A stretch of 10,958 nt of DNA, from the NCBI GenBank assembly GCA_031274845.1, contig JAISPN010000016.1:1-10958 (forward strand), read 5' to 3'. The number at the start of each line of letters is the position of its first letter. The stretch's first letter is position 1. Both the position numbers and the translations under genes were made by a program. Positions 1-6,353 of the stretch are shown here, in pieces. The stretch is from Acidobacteriaceae bacterium (GTDB lineage Bacteria > Acidobacteriota > Vicinamibacteria > Vicinamibacterales > CAVVIG01). The notes below the pieces were generated by a model, which searched no databases, was not told the DNA's origin, and worked only from the letters and a program-made list of their open reading frames with translations.

Positions 1-634
1 ACAGAATCGGATAGCTGTGAAAGTGCACGAGCAACACCGAGCAACCGCGCCGGATCATGCGAAACGCGGCCACCGGCGAATCGATCCCGCCGGAAAGGAG
101 ACACGCCACACGTCCGCTCGTGCCCGTCGGCAGTCCACCAACACCCGGCTCTTTGCCGAAGTAGTAAAACGCGTAGGCCGGCAACATCTCGACGTGTACG
201 GTCAGCTCCGGCTCACGGAGGTTGACCCGCCATCCGGTGGCTTCCTTGATGCGTCCGCCAACTTCGCGTTCGAGTTGCGGCGAGGTGAGCGCAATGCGTT
301 TGTCGGCGCGGCGCACGCTGACGCGAAACGACGAAGGGTGGCGCTCGCCGAGATCTTTCAAGATCGCCGCGGCCAGCTCGTCGAGATCGTGCGGGGCGCG
401 CCCCGCCTTCGAGTAGTTGGCGATGCCGCACACGTGCGCGACGCGGTCGCTGACGGTCTCCCACGGCACATCGTGGCCAAGCTCGATCTCAATCCGTCCC
501 ATCACCGAACGGACGCTCTGAACATTGAGATCAACGAGCGCCCGCCGCAAATTACGGACGAGCACCTGGATGAACCACGGGCGATTCCGCCCCTTGAGGG
601 CGAGTTCTTTGTAGTGGACGACGACAGAGTTCAT
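1..634 (-). CDS. thiI: tRNA 4-thiouridine synthetase ThiI (partial, C-terminus beyond left edge)
   Basis: ThiI transfers sulfur to U8 of tRNA (4-thiouridine) and in many bacteria also supplies sulfur for the thiazole of thiamine; it is cytosolic. Translating the minus strand from 634 gives 211 open codons to the window edge. Residues ~1-60 look like the N-terminal ferredoxin-like part (HYKELALKGRNR), ~60-165 the THUMP tRNA-binding domain, and ~172 onward the adenylating PP-loop domain, with the ATP-binding motif SGGIDSP at 181-187 followed by RRGC and LLVHFHSYP. These match the Bacillus-type ThiI pattern. The ATG overlaps the hpnE stop as ATGA (631-634), so it is probably translated by coupling from hpnE. 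The catalytic cysteine region and any rhodanese domain lie outside the window, so thiamine versus tRNA function cannot be judged. The family call is secure. Confidence 0.93.
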   Translation of the reverse strand, partial: MNSVVVHYKELALKGRNRPWFIQVLVRNLRRALVDLNVQSVRSVMGRIEIELGHDVPWETVSDRVAHVCGIANYSKAGRAPHDLDELAAAILKDLGERHPSSFRVSVRRADKRIALTSPQLEREVGGRIKEATGWRVNLREPELTVHVEMLPAYAFYYFGKEPGVGGLPTGTSGRVACLLSGGIDSPVAAFRMIRRGCSVLLVHFHSYPIL

Positions 635-1953
635 GAAGATGTGCCGGATGAGAGCGCTCGATCCGCGGCGGCATGTCCGCTCCGGACGGCGCTCTCGATC
701 GTAGCGGGCAACCCCGTCTCGATCCAATCCCCGGCGAGCCACAGCCGTGGCAGCGCGGTTGCCGTCGCGGGGCGCGGCGGCTGGCCGGGCGCGAGCGAGA
801 AGGTTGCGTGCGGCTGACGGATGACCGTGCTCTTGACGATCCTCGCATTCCGCGCCGCGTGAATGGACGCGCGAAGCTCCGCGTCCGCCATTGCAACAAT
901 GGCGTCGTTCGTCTCTGTCAGTAACGCCGTCGCGCCGCTCGACACAATCGACAGATGCGTCATCCCCGGCACGATTGCCGCCGTATCGAACAGCCACTGC
1001 GCGGTGCGGCCGGGCAACCCGACGAACGGCCGATCGAAAATCGGCGCGTCGTACCACAGGTTCACCGTCACGATCGGCGACGGCTTCGTTGCGGCAGCGG
1101 CGGCAAGCGTCGACGCGAGCGGCGCGGTCTCGCCAGTGATGGTGGTGTCAAGCTTGACCCACGGGACCGCCACAATCGTCGCGCTCGATTCAAATGTCTC
1201 GCGCCCTGCCGTCACAACGATCCGCCTGCCTTGCACATTCACTGTCGCCGGCGTGCTCAGCCGCACGTCGCCACCGGCTCGCGTGATGTACTCGCGCGCG
1301 GGCTCCGCGTACATCTCAATCAACGGACGCGCGGGAAGCACGACGGCGGAGTTCTCTGACGACCCGGTGAACATCTCGGCGAGGACACGCTGAAACGGCG
1401 CGGCAGAGACGGCATCCATCGGCTGATTCATCGCCGCGAGGACGAGCGGTTCCCACAGGAACCTCAGGAGGCGCTCGGTCTGTCCGTGCGCCGCGAGCCA
1501 CGACTGAACGGTCTCGTTCGAAGGCGCGCCTGCCTCCGCCCGGATCGGCGCCGCCATCCGCAGCAGCGCCAGACGATCGGACCAGCCGAGCGCGGACCAG
1601 CGGCACGCGCCCGCCAGCAGGTGCCACGGCGCTGGCCACGGTGGGCACGTCAATTCCGTACGCGTCCCCGCCTCATCGATCATCGTCACGCTGAGATTCG
1701 GCTGCGCGCGCACGCGATCGCGCGCGCCAATCGCGGAAAGAAACGCGAGCGTCTCTCGATAGCAGCCGAGCAGCACATGCTGACCGTTGTCGACCGGCTC
1801 ACCCGTCACGCGGTCCTGAAATGTCGTGGCTCGTCCGCCAAGCCGGCTGCGCGCTTCAAGCACGAGAACTTTGGCGCCGCCACCGGCAAGCCGCACCGCG
1901 GCGCTCAGTCCCGCGCAGCCGCCGCCAACCACAATCGCATCGAAGCGGCTCAC
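631..1953 (-). CDS. hpnE: Hydroxysqualene dehydroxylase HpnE
   Basis: HpnE is an FAD-dependent amine-oxidase-fold enzyme that reduces hydroxysqualene to squalene, the third step of the HpnDCE route from farnesyl diphosphate. Started at the GTG at 1953, the protein is 440 aa, normal for the family. The N-terminus holds the Rossmann FAD motif VGGGCAGL (residues 9-16, GxGxxG), then LEARSRLGGRA (32-42) that binds the FAD ribose. The C-terminus carries WLAGDWIETGLPATIESAV, the usual second FAD contact. The frame is open further upstream to 2166, but that extension is arginine-rich and covers hpnD; the GTG overlapping the hpnD stop as GTGA is the natural start. The stop overlaps thiI as ATGA. Related carotenoid desaturases share the fold; the position directly behind hpnC and hpnD settles the call. 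Confidence 0.92.
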   Translation of the reverse strand: MSRFDAIVVGGGCAGLSAAVRLAGGGAKVLVLEARSRLGGRATTFQDRVTGEPVDNGQHVLLGCYRETLAFLSAIGARDRVRAQPNLSVTMIDEAGTRTELTCPPWPAPWHLLAGACRWSALGWSDRLALLRMAAPIRAEAGAPSNETVQSWLAAHGQTERLLRFLWEPLVLAAMNQPMDAVSAAPFQRVLAEMFTGSSENSAVVLPARPLIEMYAEPAREYITRAGGDVRLSTPATVNVQGRRIVVTAGRETFESSATIVAVPWVKLDTTITGETAPLASTLAAAAATKPSPIVTVNLWYDAPIFDRPFVGLPGRTAQWLFDTAAIVPGMTHLSIVSSGATALLTETNDAIVAMADAELRASIHAARNARIVKSTVIRQPHATFSLAPGQPPRPATATALPRLWLAGDWIETGLPATIESAVRSGHAAADRALSSGTSS

Positions 1954-2801
1954 CGCGGCCACAGCCACTGCCGCAGCGCGATGAGCGCCTGACGCGGACG
2001 CGGCACGCGCGCGTGTCCCGTAAACACGTCGTAGCCGCTCCGCTCGATGCGCGTGAGCGTTTCGGCATACACCGCGCGCATGATTTCGGCGCACACCAGA
2101 CGCTTGCGATCTTCGTCGGGGCGCGCGGCGATGGCGCGGCGATAGAACTCGTGCGTCCGCTCGCACTCGAACGCGAGCAAACGGCGCACCGGCTCGGTGA
2201 CGATCCGCCGCGCGAGATCGTCGCGCGAACAGCCGGCGACTCTCAGGTCTTCGAGCGGCAGATACATCCGGCCGCGCGTCAGGTCGTCGCCGACATCGCG
2301 GAGGATGTTCGTCAACTGAAGCGCGATGCCGAGGTGCAGCGCGTATTCGGTCGACGCCTGATTCCGGCAGCCGAAGATCCGGATGCAGATCATCCCGACC
2401 GCTGACGCGACCCGCCGGCAGTACTGCAACAGATCGTCAAACGTCTCGTAAGAGCGGCAATCGAGATCCATCGCAACGCCGTCAATCACATCTTCAAACG
2501 CCTGACGCGGCAGATCGAACATCTTGATGAACGGCACGAGCGCGCGTCCTTGCGGCGTTGACGGAGCGCCGGCGCCGTAGCAGCGCGCCAACTCGGATCG
2601 CCATTCATCGAGCGCCGCGCGGCCGATCTCGATTGGCTGGTCCGTCGCCGCCTCGTCAACCGCGTCATCAACCGCGCGGCAAAAGTCCCACACGGCAACG
2701 ATGGCGTGACGCTCGTCGGCAGGGAGCACGAGAAACGAGTAGTAAAAGCTTGTCTTCCTCGCCACTACCGCGTCTCCGTCCGCCAGCAGAGAAGCTGCCA
2801 C
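1950..2801 (-). CDS. hpnD: Presqualene diphosphate synthase HpnD
   Basis: HpnD condenses two farnesyl diphosphates head-to-head into presqualene diphosphate. The 283-residue product shows the two Asp-rich Mg/diphosphate motifs of the trans-isoprenyl synthase fold: DDAVDE at residues 45-50 and LTNILRDVGDD at 163-173, the latter followed by GRMYLP. It also has FYYSFLVLP near the N-terminus, typical of squalene/phytoene synthases. The start is uncertain. GTG at 2801 gives the N-terminal length usual in the family but overlaps hpnC by 37 nt. GTG at 2765 overlaps the hpnC stop by one base (TAGTG), has a GGAG 8 nt upstream, and would give 271 aa. Phytoene synthase is the main alternative from motifs alone; the neighbours hpnC and hpnE favour the squalene route. 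Confidence 0.9.
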   Translation of the reverse strand: MAASLLADGDAVVARKTSFYYSFLVLPADERHAIVAVWDFCRAVDDAVDEAATDQPIEIGRAALDEWRSELARCYGAGAPSTPQGRALVPFIKMFDLPRQAFEDVIDGVAMDLDCRSYETFDDLLQYCRRVASAVGMICIRIFGCRNQASTEYALHLGIALQLTNILRDVGDDLTRGRMYLPLEDLRVAGCSRDDLARRIVTEPVRRLLAFECERTHEFYRRAIAARPDEDRKRLVCAEIMRAVYAETLTRIERSGYDVFTGHARVPRPRQALIALRQWLWPR

Positions 2802-3682
2802 ACCAACCGCGGCGCATCCTTACGTCGAACCGTTGGCCGCTCCGTCATAACCAGATGCGGATGCGCGGCAATGCGATCGAGGACGAGACGCCCGCCAAGC
2901 CACGTCGCGCGAAGCTCGACCCGTAGACGCCCCGACATGGCGTCCGCGACACGGCGTCCGCGACCGAACAGATCGCGCGTCGTCTCGATGCACGTCTCAA
3001 TCGCGCGCGTCCACTCCGGCGTCCAGCACCCGGCGGCAAGATCCGCTTCGCGCGCGCCAGAGGTACGTAGTACCTCTTGCGGCACGTACAGCCGGCCGTG
3101 TGTCCAGTCGCGGCCGAAGTCTTGCCAGAAGTTTGTGAGCTGCAACGCCGTGCAGAGAGCATCCGACGACACTGCGACATCGGCGCGACGATCGCCGGCA
3201 ACGAGCAGCACGAGCCGGCCGACCGGATTCGCCGAGCGGCGGCAGTACGACATCACGTCCTCCCACGAGTCGTACCGCCGCGTCGTGGTGTCTTGCGTGA
3301 AGGCGCTGATGAGATCGTCAAACAACGCGAGCGGCAGTTCCCGGACGCGGATCGTGTCGGCGACCGCCATCAGGACACACTCGTCGCGGGAAAGGACGCG
3401 CGCTGGCGCGGCCTCTCGATTGCTCACCGCATCGTGAAGCTGTTGCCGCCACGCGAGCAATCTGCGCTGGCGTGTCTCGGCCGCCTCGACGCCTTCGTCG
3501 GCCATGTCGTCAGCAATGCGCGCGAACGCGTAGATGGCCGCGATGTGCGGCCGCATCGCCGCCGGGAGCAGCAGCGACGCCACGGGGAAATTTTCGTAGT
3601 GCTCGCGCGCAAAGGCCGCGCACGCCGCATACGCCTGCGCGACCTGGCTGGAACGGTGATCTGGCTGGCTCCGCGCTACCAC
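2765..3682 (-). CDS. hpnC: Hydroxysqualene synthase HpnC
   Basis: HpnC converts presqualene diphosphate to hydroxysqualene. It is a paralogue of HpnD with the same all-helical fold. From GTG at 3682 the protein is 305 aa. It carries EHYENFPVASLLLP near residues 27-40, a hallmark of HpnC, then the first Asp motif IADDMADE (D58, D59, D62, E63) and the second, LTNFWQDFGRDW, with D188 and D192, followed by GRLYVP. NFWQD is typical of HpnC where HpnD has NILRD. The frame extends upstream to 3823, but that piece lies inside the adenosyltransferase gene and is low-complexity Arg/Pro; the GTG overlapping the upstream stop by 7 nt is a better start. The Shine-Dalgarno is weak, which fits translational coupling. 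Second gene of the five-gene chain. Confidence 0.9.
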   Translation of the reverse strand: MVARSQPDHRSSQVAQAYAACAAFAREHYENFPVASLLLPAAMRPHIAAIYAFARIADDMADEGVEAAETRQRRLLAWRQQLHDAVSNREAAPARVLSRDECVLMAVADTIRVRELPLALFDDLISAFTQDTTTRRYDSWEDVMSYCRRSANPVGRLVLLVAGDRRADVAVSSDALCTALQLTNFWQDFGRDWTHGRLYVPQEVLRTSGAREADLAAGCWTPEWTRAIETCIETTRDLFGRGRRVADAMSGRLRVELRATWLGGRLVLDRIAAHPHLVMTERPTVRRKDAPRLVWQLLCWRTETR

Positions 3683-4212
3683 TCGGTCTCGGGAATCTGG
3701 CAGCGGCAGTTCACGACGCGCGCGAGCGCGAACAGGAGGTCGGACAACCGGTTGATGTAGCGAACAATCACCGCGTCGGCCGGCGGCTCCAGAGAGACGA
3801 TGCGCCGCTCCGCGCGACGGCACACCGTCCGCGCGACGTGCATGGCGGCCCCGGCTGGCGCGCCGCCAGCGAGAATGAATTTCCGCAACGCGGGCGGCTC
3901 CGCGTCGAAACGATCGATCGCCTGTTCGAGACGTTCGACATCCGCGTCGCCGACCACCGCCTTCGTCACGCGCGGCGTCAGCCGATTGGAGGGATCGGCA
4001 AGCTGCGCGCCTATGGCAAAGAGGTCACGCTGAATCTCCCTGAGGAGCGTATCGATGTCCGGATCGAGCCGGTACGATCGCACGAAGCCGAGCCAGGCGT
4101 TCAACTCGTCGACCTCGCCGTAGGCATCGACGAGCGGAGCGGCTTTGCTGACGCGATGGTGACCGAAGAGCGAGGTCTCGCCCGCATCCCCTGTCCGCGT
4201 GTAGAGTGTCAC
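3676..4212 (-). CDS. pduO: PduO-type cob(I)alamin adenosyltransferase
   Basis: The enzyme moves the adenosyl group of ATP onto cob(I)alamin to make adenosylcobalamin. From GTG at 4212 the product is 178 aa, the normal size of the PduO/MMAB family. Visible motifs in order: the P-loop-like N-terminus TLYTRTGDAGETSLFG (residues 2-17), VDELNAWLG, then RKFILAGG with HVARTVCRRAERR (the conserved ATP/cobalamin-contacting helix) and YINRLSDLLFALAR near the C-terminus. A GAGG lies 7 nt before the GTG and a perfect TATAAT lies just upstream, supporting this start over the 40-residue upstream extension, which would enter mutY. It heads the hpnCDE-thiI chain and overlaps hpnC by 7 nt. No B12-dependent enzyme is in the window, so its client is unknown. 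It is unrelated in fold to the CobA/CobO adenosyltransferases. Confidence 0.92.
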   Translation of the reverse strand: MTLYTRTGDAGETSLFGHHRVSKAAPLVDAYGEVDELNAWLGFVRSYRLDPDIDTLLREIQRDLFAIGAQLADPSNRLTPRVTKAVVGDADVERLEQAIDRFDAEPPALRKFILAGGAPAGAAMHVARTVCRRAERRIVSLEPPADAVIVRYINRLSDLLFALARVVNCRCQIPETEW

Positions 4213-4227
4213 GTGAGAACCTCGCAA

Positions 4228-4233
4228 ATTATA
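4228..4233 (-). promoter_or_regulatory. Predicted -10 box (TATAAT) for the pduO-hpnCDE-thiI operon
   Basis: On the minus strand the hexamer TATAAT is exact and lies 15 nt before the pduO GTG, with GAGG (4223-4220) between them. It sits in the 25-nt gap between two divergent start codons (GTG 4212 minus, ATG 4238 plus). No convincing -35 is seen: the spot 17 nt upstream reads CGGTTC, inside mutY. A start about 7 nt after the box would leave an unusually short leader, so the true transcript may begin elsewhere. The plus strand of the same bases (TTATAC) could serve mutY. Seen directly: the hexamer. Promoter role is inferred. Confidence 0.45.
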
Positions 4234-4237
4234 CGAG

Positions 4238-4951
4238 ATGCCCCCGAAGCGAACCGCGCCGAAGCGCGCCCCACAACTGCCACCCATTCCCGCTCCGCCC
4301 GAGAGACGCCGCTTCCGGCAACGGTTGCTCACCTGGTATCAACGACACGGCCGCGATCTACCGTGGCGCAAGACCGACGACCCGTACCACATTCTCGTCT
4401 CCGAGATCATGTTGCAGCAGACGCAGGTCGATCGCGTGCTGCCAAAGTACGCGGAGTGGCTCGAAAAATTTCCCTCGCTGCACGCGCTCGCTGACGCGCC
4501 CGAGCAAGAGGTCACGACCACGTGGTACCCGCTCGGCTACAACATCCGCCCAAGGCGTCTCCAATCGATCGCGCGCGAAGCGGTCGAACGCTACGACGGG
4601 CAACTCCCCTCCGACGAGGAAACGCTGCTCTCGTTCAAAGGCATCGGCGCGTACACCGCGGGCGCCATCCGCAGCTTTGCGTTCCGTGAGCGCGCGGCGA
4701 TTTTAGACACCAACGTCGCGCGCGTGCTGTTTCGCCTGTTTGTCGGCCGTGGCGAACCGAAGAGTCACGCGATGACGAAGCATCTCTGGACGATCTCCGA
4801 AGCGCTCGTCCCGTATCGTCACGTGTTCGACTTCAATCAGGCGTTGATGGATTTCGGCGCGATGGTCTGCACGGCGCGACAGCCGAAATGCCTCGTCTGC
4901 CCGATGGCCAAGAGCTGCCGCTCGTATCCCTTCACGCCGGAGCGATCGTGA
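4238..4951 (+). CDS. mutY: Short A/G-specific adenine glycosylase (MutY-like, HhH-GPD)
   Basis: MutY removes adenine mispaired with 8-oxoguanine. The 237-aa product has the whole catalytic core: LPWR (41-44), SEIMLQQTQV with the catalytic Glu56, the helix-hairpin-helix GIGAYTAGAI (135-144), the catalytic Asp157 in ILDTNV, and an iron-sulfur cluster pattern C211-x6-C218-x2-C221-x5-C227. The protein ends ten residues after the last cysteine. It therefore lacks the ~120-residue C-terminal Nudix-like domain by which classical MutY (about 350 aa) reads 8-oxoguanine. The 5'-stacking region reads LGYNIRPR where E. coli has LGYYARAR. Residues 1-22 are a Pro/Arg/Lys-rich tail. ATG at 4238 has no good Shine-Dalgarno and may be near-leaderless. 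The stop overlaps the following Nudix gene as GTGA. Another HhH-GPD glycosylase of related specificity is possible. Confidence 0.85.
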   Translation: MPPKRTAPKRAPQLPPIPAPPERRRFRQRLLTWYQRHGRDLPWRKTDDPYHILVSEIMLQQTQVDRVLPKYAEWLEKFPSLHALADAPEQEVTTTWYPLGYNIRPRRLQSIAREAVERYDGQLPSDEETLLSFKGIGAYTAGAIRSFAFRERAAILDTNVARVLFRLFVGRGEPKSHAMTKHLWTISEALVPYRHVFDFNQALMDFGAMVCTARQPKCLVCPMAKSCRSYPFTPERS

Positions 4952-5379
4952 CCCGTCTTGTCGTGGCCGCCGCCATCCTCGAACGTGACGGCCGGATTCT
5001 CATCACGCGACGGCTGAAGGGGACGCACCTTGAAGGCGTCTGGGAATTTCCGGGCGGCAAGTGCGAGCCGGGCGAAACGCTCGAAGCGTGTCTCGGGCGT
5101 GAGCTCTTCGAGGAACTCGGCATCACCGCCGTCATCGGCCGCGAACTGTTGACGACCTCACACGCCTACGACGATCGCGTCGTGGAACTGCACTTTCTGA
5201 CGTGCACATCCGATGACGAACCAAAGCCGCTCCTGAATCAGGAGATGCGGTGGGCGGCGCGAAATGAACTCGCCGGTCTCGAATTTCCACCCGCAGACGC
5301 CGAGTTGATTCAGTGGCTAAGTGACACGTCAGGCGGCACATCAGCAGCAAACGGCAGCGCCACGACCGTCGCGTCGTGA
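4948..5379 (+). CDS. mutT: Nudix hydrolase, probable 8-oxo-dGTP diphosphatase (MutT-like)
   Basis: MutT-type enzymes hydrolyse 8-oxo-dGTP so that it is not built into DNA. Read from GTG at 4948 the product is 143 aa. It opens with the usual MutT strand VVAAAILERDGRILITRR, then LEGVWEFPGGK and a perfect Nudix box: G37-x5-E43-x7-R51-E52-L-x-E55-E56-x-G58-I59. WEFPGGKCEPGE is the form seen in MutT/NUDT1 relatives. The frame is open upstream to 4888, but that part lies inside mutY; the GTG overlapping the mutY stop (GTGA, 4948-4951) is the likely start. The last ~20 residues (after QWLSD) are Gly/Ser/Thr-rich, exceed the normal fold, and are encoded over the 3' end of convergent ygfZ. CTP-pyrophosphohydrolase activity (NudG-like) is an alternative. 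Confidence 0.88.
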   Translation: MTRLVVAAAILERDGRILITRRLKGTHLEGVWEFPGGKCEPGETLEACLGRELFEELGITAVIGRELLTTSHAYDDRVVELHFLTCTSDDEPKPLLNQEMRWAARNELAGLEFPPADAELIQWLSDTSGGTSAANGSATTVAS

Positions 5380-6311
5380 CCGGCGACCGCGAGAGCGGTG
5401 CCCGGCGCGAGACAGTCACGGCGCACGTAGCCGAGCGCAATCAGCGCCTGTCGTCGCGGTGACCAGGTGACGCTCGTCACCGTCCCTACTGACGTTCCCG
5501 CTATGTCAATGCTCGCGCCACGCGCAATCGACGCATCGCCCGAGATCACCAGACCGGCCAGCTTCTTCGCGACGCGGCCATGTCCGCGGTGCAGCACGCG
5601 GACGATGACTTCCTGACCGACGTAGCACCCTTTCGTCATGCTGATCGCGCGCGACTCGATCCCGGCTTCAAGTGGAATCGTCGTCTCGTCCATGTCCTGA
5701 TGGAACTTCGGAATTCCCGCCTCGATACGAATTGCCTCCGCGGTTGCCGCGTCAAGCCACGCGGCGCCGCGCCGTTGCAGCGCTTTCCTGAAATCGTCAG
5801 CCACCGCCATCGGTATCAGAACGTCGAATCCGCGAATGCCAAGATCGGACGTGCACAGGACAATCGCCGGTTGCTCCGCAAACGCCGCGCGAAGATTGCC
5901 ATGCTCGGGCAACGATTCAAGTCGCGCCGCATCGATATCGAGCGTCGAGGCGAGAAGCGCTGCCGCCTCGGGACCGACGACAGCCATCGCCGCGTATGTC
6001 TTTGTGACATCACCAAGCCGCACGTCTTCTGAAAAGATGAACTGATCGAGCTTCGCGAGCAGGTTGTCCTTGACGGAGCGGTCGAGCGACACGAGCAGCA
6101 CGTCGCCAAGCTCGTAGACCCACAGGTCCGTAATCAGCCTCCCCTGCGGCGTGAGGTACGCCGAGTAGCATCCGGCACCTGTCTCAAGCGACTGGATGTC
6201 GTTGGTCAGCAGTCCGTGCAGGTAGCCGCGCCGGTCCGCGCCAGAGAGCACAATCCACGCGCGATCGTGCCGTTCAGCCAGCGCGACGTGGCTGTGGGCG
6301 CGACGATACAT
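5310..6311 (-). CDS. ygfZ: YgfZ/GcvT-family folate-binding protein (CAF17-like)
   Basis: YgfZ proteins bind tetrahydrofolate and help maintain or repair iron-sulfur enzymes such as MiaB. The product (333 aa from ATG 6311) begins with the GcvT-like segment GYLHGLLTNDIQ and YSAYLTPQGRLITDLWVY. It carries the family signature KGCYVGQEV with the conserved Cys at about residue 229, followed by RVLHRGHGRVAKKL, and ends with a small beta-rich C-terminal domain. An in-frame ATG at 6368 would add 19 residues (352 aa) but would run 15 nt into the divergent hydrolase start; neither start has a clear Shine-Dalgarno, and 6311 gives the usual family N-terminus. Its 3' end overlaps the Nudix gene by 70 nt in opposite orientation. 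It is distinguished from true aminomethyltransferase GcvT by the KGCYxGQE motif. Confidence 0.9.
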   Translation of the reverse strand: MYRRAHSHVALAERHDRAWIVLSGADRRGYLHGLLTNDIQSLETGAGCYSAYLTPQGRLITDLWVYELGDVLLVSLDRSVKDNLLAKLDQFIFSEDVRLGDVTKTYAAMAVVGPEAAALLASTLDIDAARLESLPEHGNLRAAFAEQPAIVLCTSDLGIRGFDVLIPMAVADDFRKALQRRGAAWLDAATAEAIRIEAGIPKFHQDMDETTIPLEAGIESRAISMTKGCYVGQEVIVRVLHRGHGRVAKKLAGLVISGDASIARGASIDIAGTSVGTVTSVTWSPRRQALIALGYVRRDCLAPGTALAVAGHDATVVALPFAADVPPDVSLSH

Positions 6312-6353
6312 ATCTAACGAAAGAGCCAACGGCACAGGTGTTATGCTCACGCG

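Noticed and set aside
17..817. 266-codon open frame on the plus strand
   Set aside because: It is Arg/Ala/His-rich without any recognisable motif and lies opposite thiI and the end of hpnE, both of which are clear by motif. It is a high-GC shadow.
1954..2166. N-terminal extension of hpnE by 71 codons
   Set aside because: Arg- and Ala-rich and entirely within hpnD; the FAD motif sits at the N-terminus only when GTG 1953 is used.
3683..3823. N-terminal extension of hpnC by 47 codons
   Set aside because: Lies in the adenosyltransferase gene in another frame and resembles no HpnC N-terminus.
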